Made by a program: the position numbers and the translations under genes. From the NCBI RefSeq assembly GCF_014649755.1, contig NZ_BMTQ01000005.1, forward strand, positions 434,001 to 498,000: DNA of 64,000 nt, in the 5' to 3' direction. Positions 55,370 to 62,743 of the stretch are shown here, one piece after another. Each line of letters begins with the position of its first letter. Within the stretch, counting starts at the first letter, position 1. This stretch comes from Streptomyces litmocidini (lineage in GTDB: Bacteria; Actinomycetota; Actinomycetes; Streptomycetales; Streptomycetaceae). The notes below the pieces were generated by a model. The model was not told the DNA's origin. It saw nothing but the letters and a program-made list of their open reading frames with translations, and did not search any database.

Positions 55370-57039
55370 GCCGCCCACCAGACGGTGGTGTCGGCGGGCA
55401 GCTCCACCGTCCCCTCCCCGGCGGAGCCGCCCACCTCCTCGTTGGAGAGGAGATACCGGCCGGGCAGCGGGACGGTGATGGCCCGGCCGGTGGTGTTGGC
55501 GGTGCAGACGAATCCGCCGCGGCGGAAGGAGAGCACACCCTCGGGTGCCTCCAGCCACTCGACGGAGTCGCCCGCACCGAGTTCGGGGCGCTCGCGCCGG
55601 ACGGCGAGCGCGCTGCGGTACAGCTCCAGGGTGGAGCCGGGGTCGCCGGTCTGCGCCTCGACGCTCAGGGCGCTCCAGGTCGCGGGCTGCGGCAGCCAGG
55701 AGCCGCCGTCGCCGAAGCCGTACGAGGAGCCCTCGACGGTCCACGGGATCGGCACCCGGCAGCCGTCGCGGAAGCCGTCCTGGCCGCTGGCCCGCCAGAA
55801 CGACGGGTCCTGCCGGACCTCGTCGGGCAGGTCGGTGACGTCCGGCAGGCCGAGCTCCTCGCCCTGGTAGACGTAGGCGGAGCCGGGCAGGGCCAGCATG
55901 AGCAGGGTCGCGGCGCGGGCGCGGCGCAGGCCGAGCTCGCGGTCGCCGGCCTCGCGGAGCTGGGTGCCGAGGCCCGCCGGGTTGGCGAAGCGGGTGGCGT
56001 GCCGGGTGACGTCGTGGTTGGACAGCACCCAGGTGGTGGGGGCGCCGACCGGGCGCATCGCGTCGAGCGAGGCGTCGATGACGGCGCGGAGCTCGGCGGC
56101 GTCCCAGTGGGTGCCCAGGTACTGGAAGTTGAAGGCCTGGTGCATCTCGTCGGGGCGCACGTAGTTCGCGGTGCGGGCGACGGTCGGGGTCCACGCCTCG
56201 GCGACGAGGATGCGCTCGCCGTCGTACTCGGCGAGGATCTGCCGCCAGGAGCGGTAGATCTGGTGGACGCCGTCCTGGTCGAAGAAGGGCATGACGTCGT
56301 TGCCGAGCAGCTTCAGCTGGTCGTGGGCGCCGATGTCGGGCAGGCCCGCGGCCTTGACCAGGCCGTGGGCGACGTCGACGCGGAAGCCGTCGACGCCCAT
56401 GTCGAGCCAGAACCGCAGGATGGAGCGGAACTCGTCGCGGACCGCGGGGTGCTCCCAGTTGAAGTCGGGCTGCTCCGGGGCGAAGAGGTGGAGGTACCAC
56501 TCGCCGGGGGTGCCGTCCGGGTTCTCCGTACGGGTCCAGGCGGGGCCGCCGAAGATGGACTCCCAGTCGTTGGGCGGGAGTTCGCCGTTCTTCCCCTTGC
56601 CGGGGCGGAAGTGGTAGCGCTCGCGGAGCACCGAGCCGGGGCCCTCGCGCAGGGCGCGCTGGAACCACTCGTGCTGGTCGGAGGAGTGGTTGGGGACCAG
56701 GTCGACGATGATGCGCAGGCCCAGTTCGTGGGCCTCGCGGATCAGCGCGTCGGCGTCGAGGAGCGAGCCGAACATGGGGTCGATGGCCCGGTAGTCGGCG
56801 ACGTCGTAGCCGGCGTCGGCCTGCGGCGAGGCGTAGAACGGGGAGAGCCAGACGGCGTCGACGCCGAGCTCCTTGAGGTACGGCAGCCGGCTGCGGACGC
56901 CCTCCAGGTCGCCCATGCCGTCGCCGTTTCCGTCGGCGAAGCTGCGCGGGTAGACCTGGTAGATCACGGCGTCTCTCCACCAGCCCGTGTGCGTGCCGGT
57001 GGTGTGGGCGTCGGCCGGGGTGGCGAGATGCTGGGTCAT
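55366..57039 (-). CDS. aglA: Intracellular alpha-glucosidase, GH13 (maltodextrin-degrading)
   Basis: This is a cytoplasmic GH13 enzyme of 557 residues with no signal peptide. WWRDAVIYQVYPRSFADGNG is the typical start of the alpha-glucosidase and oligo-1,6-glucosidase group. Catalytic residues are in DGFRVDVAHG (near 220), ILVAEAW (near 278) and LSNHDVTRH (near 340). It would hydrolyse maltose and maltodextrins imported by MalEFG to glucose. It lies 50 bases after malG and overlaps the lacI-type gene by four bases. The subfamily (GH13_30-like) is an inference. Confidence 0.92.
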   Translation of the reverse strand: MTQHLATPADAHTTGTHTGWWRDAVIYQVYPRSFADGNGDGMGDLEGVRSRLPYLKELGVDAVWLSPFYASPQADAGYDVADYRAIDPMFGSLLDADALIREAHELGLRIIVDLVPNHSSDQHEWFQRALREGPGSVLRERYHFRPGKGKNGELPPNDWESIFGGPAWTRTENPDGTPGEWYLHLFAPEQPDFNWEHPAVRDEFRSILRFWLDMGVDGFRVDVAHGLVKAAGLPDIGAHDQLKLLGNDVMPFFDQDGVHQIYRSWRQILAEYDGERILVAEAWTPTVARTANYVRPDEMHQAFNFQYLGTHWDAAELRAVIDASLDAMRPVGAPTTWVLSNHDVTRHATRFANPAGLGTQLREAGDRELGLRRARAATLLMLALPGSAYVYQGEELGLPDVTDLPDEVRQDPSFWRASGQDGFRDGCRVPIPWTVEGSSYGFGDGGSWLPQPATWSALSVEAQTGDPGSTLELYRSALAVRRERPELGAGDSVEWLEAPEGVLSFRRGGFVCTANTTGRAITVPLPGRYLLSNEEVGGSAGEGTVELPADTTVWWAA

Positions 57040-57089
57040 GTCTTCCCTGGGAGGTAAGGAGGGGGGTACGGGCGGGGCGCTCAGGACCG

Positions 57090-57959
57090 TCAGCCCTTGA
57101 CGGCGCCGGCGGACATGCCGGTGACCAGGTGCCGCTGGGCGAAGAGGAACACCAGGGCGGCGGGGACGGCGATCAGCACGGAGGCCGCGGACATCGGGCC
57201 CCACTGGGCGCCGTACTGGTTGACGAACTTCTGGAGTCCGCCGGCGAGCGTGAGGTTCTCGTCGCCGACCATGAAGGCGGAGGCGTAGGCGACCTCGCCC
57301 CAGGCGGTGATGAAGGAGTAGAAGGCGGTGACCGCGATGCCCGGCTTGGCGAGCGGCAGGATGAGCCGCCAGAAGGTGCCGAACGGGGTGAGGCCGTCGA
57401 CGTAGCCGGACTCGTCGATCTCGCGCGGGATGGTGTCGAAGAAGCCCTTCATCATCCACGCGCAGAACGGGACGGCGATGGTCAGGTACGTGATGACCAG
57501 GCCGGCCGGCTGGTTGAGCAGGCCCATCGTCGCCATGATGTTGTAGATCGGCACGATCAGGACGGCGACCGGGAACATCTGGGTGACGAGCAGCGTCCAC
57601 ATCAGGCCGCGCTTGCCGGGGAAACGGAAGCGGCTGACGGCGTAGCCCGTGGTGGCGGAGACGAAGACGCCGAGGACGGTGGTGAGGCCGGCGACGAGCA
57701 GCGAGTTGCCGAACCAGGTGAGGAACGGGGTGTCGTTCAGCAGGTTCGTGTAGTTCTCGAACGTCGTCTCTCTGAAGAAGTCCGTGGTGGTCGCGAACTT
57801 CGCCGGCTTCAGCGAGGTCAGCAGGACCCACAGCACCGGGAAGACGGCGATCACGGAGGCGACGATCAGCGTGAGGTGCAGGCCGACCGAGGCGAGCGGG
57901 GAGCGGCGGCCCCGGACCGGGGCGTTCAGGGTCTGGGGGGTGGGGGTCGTGGTGGTCAC
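57090..57959 (-). CDS. malG: Maltodextrin ABC transporter permease MalG
   Basis: This is an inner-membrane permease of 289 residues with six predicted helices. The EAA loop reads EIDESGYVDGLTPFGTFWRL, the site of contact with the ATPase. The start is GTG 57959, which overlaps the malF stop codon as GTGA, so translation is coupled. The ATPase is not in the window; in streptomycetes a shared ATPase (MsiK) serves several sugar transporters. Confidence 0.93.
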   Translation of the reverse strand: MTTTTPTPQTLNAPVRGRRSPLASVGLHLTLIVASVIAVFPVLWVLLTSLKPAKFATTTDFFRETTFENYTNLLNDTPFLTWFGNSLLVAGLTTVLGVFVSATTGYAVSRFRFPGKRGLMWTLLVTQMFPVAVLIVPIYNIMATMGLLNQPAGLVITYLTIAVPFCAWMMKGFFDTIPREIDESGYVDGLTPFGTFWRLILPLAKPGIAVTAFYSFITAWGEVAYASAFMVGDENLTLAGGLQKFVNQYGAQWGPMSAASVLIAVPAALVFLFAQRHLVTGMSAGAVKG

Positions 57960-58969
57960 CAGACTTCTCCCTGCTTGCGGAGGACGCGCTGGTAGAACGC
58001 GGCGAAGACCATCAGGAGGACCAGGATGAGCACGCCCCACGTGGACGACTGGGCGAAGTCGCGCGGGCTGACCTCGAAGGAGAACTTGTAGGCCTGGGTG
58101 ACGAGGATCTGGGTGGCCTCGCCGGGCCCGCCCCGGGTGAGCAGGAAGATCACCGGGAACATGTTGAAGGTCCAGATGGTGCTCAGCAGGACCACGGTGG
58201 TGCTGACGGACCGGAGCCCCGGCATGGTGATGTGCCGGAAGCGCTGCCAGGCGCTCGCGCCGTCCATCTCGGCGGCCTCGTACAGCTCGCCGGGGATGGA
58301 CTGGAGTCCGCCGAGGAGGGCGACCATCATGAACGGGACGCCGAGCCAGACGTTGGTCGCGATGACCGAGAGCTTGGCCCAGGTCGGGTCGTTGAGCCAC
58401 GGGACGGCGTCGATGCCGCCGCCCGCGAGGACCTTGTTGAGCAGGCCGTTGTCCTGGTTGTAGAGGAAGCGCCAGGCGAAGACGGAGACGAAGCCGGGCA
58501 CGGCCCAGGGCAGGATCAGCATCAGCCGGTAGGCGGAGCGGCCGGCGATCCTCCGGTTCAGGATGTTGGCGAGGCCGAGGCCGAGGGCGAACGTCAGCGA
58601 CACGCAGGACACGGTCCAGACGACCGTCCAGCCCAGCGTCCCGAGGAACTGGCCCCCGGTGATCGCGTCGGTGTAGTTGTCCAGGCCGACGAACTCGTAG
58701 CTGGCCGGGATCTGGTTGACACCGATGGACCGCGCGACGTTCCGCTCGTTGGCGTCGGTCAGCGACAGGTAGATGCCGCGGACCAGCGGGTAGCCGATGA
58801 TCACGGCGATCACGATCGTCACCGGAGCGACCATCGCCCAGGCGTACCAGTGGGTGGAGAGGGAGCGCTTCGACGCGCCCCGGTGACTGCCAGTTCCGCG
58901 GCTCCGACCGCGGGCGACGGAGTCGCCCGCGGTCTTCACCACCGACTGGCTGGGGGTGTCCACAGCCAT
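57956..58969 (-). CDS. malF: Maltodextrin ABC transporter permease MalF
   Basis: This is an inner-membrane permease of 337 residues. A 40-residue basic N-terminal tail (RSRGTGSHRGASKRSLSTHW) precedes about six membrane helices. The EAA loop is ELYEAAEMDGASAWQRFRHI. It forms the channel with MalG. It starts at 58969, 19 bases after the malE stop codon, and overlaps malG by four bases. It is the second gene in the malEFG-aglA-lacI operon. Confidence 0.94.
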   Translation of the reverse strand: MAVDTPSQSVVKTAGDSVARGRSRGTGSHRGASKRSLSTHWYAWAMVAPVTIVIAVIIGYPLVRGIYLSLTDANERNVARSIGVNQIPASYEFVGLDNYTDAITGGQFLGTLGWTVVWTVSCVSLTFALGLGLANILNRRIAGRSAYRLMLILPWAVPGFVSVFAWRFLYNQDNGLLNKVLAGGGIDAVPWLNDPTWAKLSVIATNVWLGVPFMMVALLGGLQSIPGELYEAAEMDGASAWQRFRHITMPGLRSVSTTVVLLSTIWTFNMFPVIFLLTRGGPGEATQILVTQAYKFSFEVSPRDFAQSSTWGVLILVLLMVFAAFYQRVLRKQGEVW

Positions 58970-58988
58970 CAGCCGGCCTGCCTTCCTG

Positions 58989-60266
58989 TTACTTCCAGTC
59001 CTTCAGGAGCTTGCGGTAGCCGTCGCCCACCGTCTTGGCTCCCGTCTCCGGGGTGGTCTGGCCGGTCAGGACCTTGGTGTACTCGGTGACGAGCGGCGCG
59101 AAGAGGCTGCCGGTCTCCGGGATCCAGGGGCGCTCGACGGCCTTGTCGACGACCGGCTTGAAGAAGGCGATCATCTCGTTGGTCGCGACGTCCGGCTTGA
59201 TGTAGACCGACTCGCGGGTGGGGAGGAGGCTGAGCTCCTTCGAGACCTTCGCCTGGGTCTCGGCCGAGGTCATGTACTCGGCGAAGGCGTAGGAGGCGTC
59301 GAGGTTCTTCGAACCGGCGTAGACGGCGAGGTTGTGGCCGCCCTGCGGGGCGCCCTGGCCGCCCGAGCCGGCCGGGACCGGGGCGATGCCCAGGTTGGCC
59401 TTGTCGGCGAACTCCTTGCCGGTGTAGGTGTCGGCGACGGCCCAGGGGCCGTTGATCATCATGGCGACCTTGCCTTCCTTGAAGGCGGTCTGCATGTTGT
59501 TCCAGCCGTCGGTCGCGTCCGTCTTGGCCGCACCGGAGTCGACCAGGTCCTTGACGACCTTGAAGGCCTTCACGCCGGCCGGGTTGTCGACGGTGATCTT
59601 CTTGTTCTCGGCGTCGACCAGGTCGCCGCCCTCGCCGTACAGGAAGGAGAGGAACCAGTAGGCGTCGTCGCCGCGCAGGTACAGGCCGGTCTTGCCGGTC
59701 TTCTGCTTGATCTTGGCGGAGACGGACTTGAGCTCGTCGATGGTCTTGGGGACCGCGACGCCGGCGTCCTTGAAGATCTTCTTGTTGTAGAAGATGCCCA
59801 TGGAGTCGATGACCTGCGGGACCGCGTAGGTCTTGCCGTTGTACTTGGTGGAGGCCGCCGCCTGCTTGAGGAAGTCGCCCTGGTCCTTGAGGGCCGGGGT
59901 GCCGTCCAGCGGGGCGAGGTAGCCGAGGTCGGCGAACTCGGGGGTCCAGGCGACCTCGGAGCGGATGACGTCGGGCGCGCCGGAGCCGGACTGCGCGGCG
60001 TTCTTGAACTTGTTCTGGGCCTCGCCGAAGGGCACGTTCACGTACTTGACGGTGACCTTGGGGTGCGCCTTGGTGAAGTCCTCGGCGACCTTCTTGAAGA
60101 CCTTGTCCTCGGACCCGACCGTGGAGGTGTCCCACCAGGTCACGGTGCCGGAGAGCTCGCCCGAGCCCTTCGAGCCGCCGTTGGAACCGCTGTCGCTGCC
60201 GCCGCACGCCGCCAGGGTCACGCCCAGGGCCGCGACCAGCGCGGTAGCCGCTATGCCACGCCGCAT
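58989..60266 (-). CDS. malE: Maltodextrin-binding lipoprotein MalE
   Basis: This is the extracellular solute-binding lipoprotein of the importer, 425 residues. The signal peptide ends in a lipobox, TLAAC, with Cys21 as the lipid-carrying residue and a Gly/Ser-rich tether behind it. The mature part is a type 1 binding protein (TVTWWDTSTVGSEDKVFKKV, VMMINGPW-like GKVAMMINGPWAVADT, and ATNEMIAFFKPVVDKAVERP). GAAGGAG lies seven bases before the ATG. Expression should be controlled by MalR through sites in the 335-base gap to malR. Confidence 0.96.
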   Translation of the reverse strand: MRRGIAATALVAALGVTLAACGGSDSGSNGGSKGSGELSGTVTWWDTSTVGSEDKVFKKVAEDFTKAHPKVTVKYVNVPFGEAQNKFKNAAQSGSGAPDVIRSEVAWTPEFADLGYLAPLDGTPALKDQGDFLKQAAASTKYNGKTYAVPQVIDSMGIFYNKKIFKDAGVAVPKTIDELKSVSAKIKQKTGKTGLYLRGDDAYWFLSFLYGEGGDLVDAENKKITVDNPAGVKAFKVVKDLVDSGAAKTDATDGWNNMQTAFKEGKVAMMINGPWAVADTYTGKEFADKANLGIAPVPAGSGGQGAPQGGHNLAVYAGSKNLDASYAFAEYMTSAETQAKVSKELSLLPTRESVYIKPDVATNEMIAFFKPVVDKAVERPWIPETGSLFAPLVTEYTKVLTGQTTPETGAKTVGDGYRKLLKDWK

Positions 60267-60384
60267 GTGAACTCCTTCGATGATCCCGGGGGTGACGAGG
60301 GGCTGAACCTTCCTCATGCGACCGCTCCCTCGCGGCGCTCCGGGTTGCCAGGAACGTAACAGGGATGAAAACGCGCCGAAAGAC

Positions 60385-60405
60385 CTTGCGGGAACTTTCT
60401 GCAAG
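60385..60405 (-). promoter_or_regulatory. Candidate MalR operator upstream of malE
   Basis: CTTGC at 60385-60389 and GCAAG at 60401-60405 form an inverted repeat with an 11-base spacer. On the minus strand it reads CTTGCAGAAAGTTCCCGCAA and G. It lies about 120 bases before the malE start. CTTGCAG-type repeats are known control sites of Streptomyces amylase and maltose genes. Confidence 0.65.
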
Positions 60406-60515
60406 CTCCGGCGATCGTTACATTCACGTGTCCCGAAGGTTGCCGAAGGATCGCTTGACAGGGGCGATCGTCCCCCTTTCCCGCCCGAACGCCCCCCGCA
60501 AGGCGACGGCAAGGA

Positions 60516-60531
60516 CTGCAAGGCCTTGCAG
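60516..60531. promoter_or_regulatory. Perfect palindrome CTGCAAGGCCTTGCAG upstream of malR
   Basis: A perfect 16-bp palindrome made of two CTTGCAG half-sites, with further CAAGG copies at 60499-60522, lies 71 bases before the malR start. It is a good candidate for MalR autoregulation. Confidence 0.65.
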
Positions 60532-60601
60532 CAGGACGGCACCGGGGCGATCCGGCGGTAGCGGTGGGCAATACGCCCCGTGACCGGTACAGTCCTTCCT
60601 C

Positions 60602-61636
60602 ATGACCGCGCGGCTCTCCGACATCGCAGCCCAGGCGGGGGTCAGTGAGGCCACAGTCAGCCGCGTGCTCAACGGCAAGGCGGGAGTGGCCGCCGCCACC
60701 CGCGAATCCGTCCTTGCCGCCCTCGACGTGCTCGGCTACGAACGGCCCGTGCGTCTGCGGCAGCGCAGCGCGGGGCTCGTCGGCCTCATCACCCCCGAGC
60801 TGGACAACCCGATCTTCCCCGCCCTCGCCCAGGTCATCGGGCAGGCCCTGACCCGGCAGGGGTACACCCCGGTCCTCGCCACCCAGACCCCCGGCGGGTC
60901 CACCGAGGACGAGCTCACCGACATGCTGGTGGAGCGCGGCGTCGCCGGCATCATCTTCGTCTCCGGCCTGCACGCCGACACCACCGCCGACATGACGCGC
61001 TACGACCAGCTGCGCGGCAAGGGCGTCCCGTACGTCCTCCTCAACGGCTTCTCCCCGAAGGTCCAGGCGCCCTTCGTCTCCCCCGACGACCGGGCGGCGA
61101 TGCGGCTGGCCGTGACGCACCTGGCCGCGCTCGGGCACACGCGGATCGGCCTGGCCGTCGGGCCGAAGCGGTTCGTGCCGGTGCTGCGCAAGATAGAGGG
61201 CTTCCAGCAGGGCATGGCGGAGCGGTTCGGCCTCTCCTCCGAGGAGTCCGAGGAGCTGATCCAGCACTCCCTCTACACCCTGGAGGGCGGCCAGGCCGCG
61301 GCCGGGGCTCTGCTCTCCCGCGGCTGCACGGCGGTCGTCTGCGCGAGCGACATGATGGCGCTCGGAGCGATCCGGGCGGCCCGGCAGCAGGGGCTGGACG
61401 TCCCCCGGGACGTCTCGGTCGTCGGTTTCGACGACTCTCCGCTCATAGCGTTCACCGACCCGCCGCTCACCACGATCCGGCAGCCGGTGCAGGCGATGGG
61501 GCAGGCCGCGGTCCGCGCGCTCCTGGAAGAAGTGGGGGGCACCCCGGCTCCGCACTCCGAGTTCGTCTTCATGCCTGAACTGGTGGTTCGCGGTTCGACC
61601 GCGTCGGCGCCCTCCCCCGCGCGCACTCCTTCCTGA
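60602..61636 (+). CDS. malR: Maltose operon repressor, LacI family
   Basis: This is the predicted repressor of the malEFG operon, divergently encoded from malE, 344 residues. The LacI helix-turn-helix MTARLSDIAAQAGVSEATVS leads the protein, followed by RVLNGKAGVAAATRESVLAA. The sugar-binding domain contains LVGLITPELDNPIFPALAQV and DVSVVGFDDSPLIAFTDPPL. TACAGT at 60588-60593 is eight bases before the ATG and there is no ribosome site, so it is likely leaderless. It is a close paralogue of the LacI gene at 54299-55369 with an identical recognition helix. It should release its operators when maltodextrin binds. Confidence 0.93.
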   Translation: MTARLSDIAAQAGVSEATVSRVLNGKAGVAAATRESVLAALDVLGYERPVRLRQRSAGLVGLITPELDNPIFPALAQVIGQALTRQGYTPVLATQTPGGSTEDELTDMLVERGVAGIIFVSGLHADTTADMTRYDQLRGKGVPYVLLNGFSPKVQAPFVSPDDRAAMRLAVTHLAALGHTRIGLAVGPKRFVPVLRKIEGFQQGMAERFGLSSEESEELIQHSLYTLEGGQAAAGALLSRGCTAVVCASDMMALGAIRAARQQGLDVPRDVSVVGFDDSPLIAFTDPPLTTIRQPVQAMGQAAVRALLEEVGGTPAPHSEFVFMPELVVRGSTASAPSPARTPS

Positions 61637-61659
61637 GGCGGAGCGGGTGCAGCCCGAAC

Positions 61660-61682
61660 CCGACCGAGGGATGATCGGTCGG
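61660..61682 (+). terminator. Weak hairpin after malR
   Basis: CCGACCGA at 61660-61667 pairs with TCGGTCGG at 61675-61682 around a 7-base loop. It is short but lies between malR and the next gene's likely leaderless promoter. Confidence 0.5.
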
Positions 61683-61710
61683 GGGGCGGGATCTGGCAGA
61701 CTCTCTCGCT

Positions 61711-62619
61711 ATGGGTGAAACGACCGTGAAGAGCTTGGACAGCCGGACGACCCCGTCGTCACCCATCGTGGCCGACGAGGGAAGGTTCGCGCGGCTGCGC
61801 GCGCGCTCACCACGCCGTCCCACCATCTGGTTCGAGATCCTGCTCATCGCGGTGAGCTACTGGACGTACTCGCTCGTCCGCAACGCGGTGCCGGAGCAGA
61901 AGGCCGAGGCGCTCAGGAACGCCGACTGGATCTGGAAGGCCGAGGAGTCCCTCGGCCTCGCCTTCGAGCACGCCGTCAACCACGCCGTGAACTCGGTGAC
62001 GTGGCTGATCGTCTCGATGAACTACTACTACGCCACGCTGCACTTCGTCGTGACCATCGGCGTGCTGGTGTGGCTGTACCGATGGCATCCGGGCCGTTAC
62101 GGGGCGTTCCGCACGGTCCTGTTCGCGACCACGGGCGTGGCCCTGGTCGGCTACTACCTGTATCCGCTCGCGCCGCCCCGGCTCATGAACGGCCAGAACT
62201 TCGTCGACACGGTGCTCGTCCACCACACCTGGGGCTCGATGGCCTCGGGGAACCTCAAGCACGTGTCGAACCAGTACGCGGCGATGCCGTCGATGCACAT
62301 CGGCTGGTCGCTCTGGTGCGGGATGACGATCTTCCTGCTCGCCCGGGCGCCCTGGGCGAGGATCCTGGGCCTGCTCTACCCGACGGCGACCCTCGTCGTC
62401 ATCGTCGCCACCGCCAACCACTTCTGGATGGACGCGGTCGGCGGCGTGCTCTGCCTGTCCTTCGGCTTCGCCGTCTCCTACTTCTGGTACGGCTCCCGCC
62501 CCCATCGCCTGCCGAAGCTGGTGGAGCCGGCGGCCTCGTCCCCGCGGCGGAGCGGTCCGCCCCCGGTGACGGGGACGGACCGCGAGGACGACGCGGAGCC
62601 GGTCGCCTCCGGCAAGTGA
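61711..62619 (+). CDS. PAP2-superfamily membrane protein (AUR1/inositol phosphotransferase-like)
   Basis: This is a predicted membrane enzyme of 302 residues with about six helices (for example IWFEILLIAVSYWTYSLV and VLFATTGVALVGYYLYPLAP). YPLAPPRLMNG, AAMPSMHIGWSLWCG and TANHFWMDAVGGVLCL form the conserved PAP2_3/AUR1-type motifs, with histidines expected in the active site. In actinobacteria such proteins act on lipid-linked phosphates, including inositol phospholipid or decaprenyl intermediates; the substrate here is unknown. There is no ribosome site. CAGACT eight bases before the ATG suggests a leaderless start. The C-terminal 50 residues are a disordered Pro/Ser tail. Confidence 0.85.
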   Translation: MGETTVKSLDSRTTPSSPIVADEGRFARLRARSPRRPTIWFEILLIAVSYWTYSLVRNAVPEQKAEALRNADWIWKAEESLGLAFEHAVNHAVNSVTWLIVSMNYYYATLHFVVTIGVLVWLYRWHPGRYGAFRTVLFATTGVALVGYYLYPLAPPRLMNGQNFVDTVLVHHTWGSMASGNLKHVSNQYAAMPSMHIGWSLWCGMTIFLLARAPWARILGLLYPTATLVVIVATANHFWMDAVGGVLCLSFGFAVSYFWYGSRPHRLPKLVEPAASSPRRSGPPPVTGTDREDDAEPVASGK

Positions 62620-62622
62620 CCC

Positions 62623-62658
62623 CGACCGGCCGGGCCCCGCGCGGGGCCCGGCCGGTCG
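62623..62658. terminator. Perfect 36-bp palindrome after the PAP2 gene
   Basis: Bases 62623-62640 are an exact complement of 62641-62658 with no spacer, centred on GCGC. In RNA it would fold as a long hairpin with a tiny loop and acts as a terminator candidate for both convergent genes. Confidence 0.85.
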
Positions 62659-62743
62659 CCGTGCGTGCTTGCCACCCCGGTGCGGGGCCCGGACCCGGTG
62701 CCGGCCCCGGTACGGGACCCGGCGCGCGGCCCGGACCCGGTCA
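62659..62743. repeat. GC-rich short repeats abutting the amidohydrolase stop codon
   Basis: Near copies of GCGGGGCCCGGACCCGGT (near 62682) and GCGCGGCCCGGACCCGGT (near 62724) lie before the minus-strand stop codon at 62741-62743, with related GGTGCCGGCCCCGGTACGGG in between. It is similar in style to the other gene-end repeats of the window. Confidence 0.55.
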
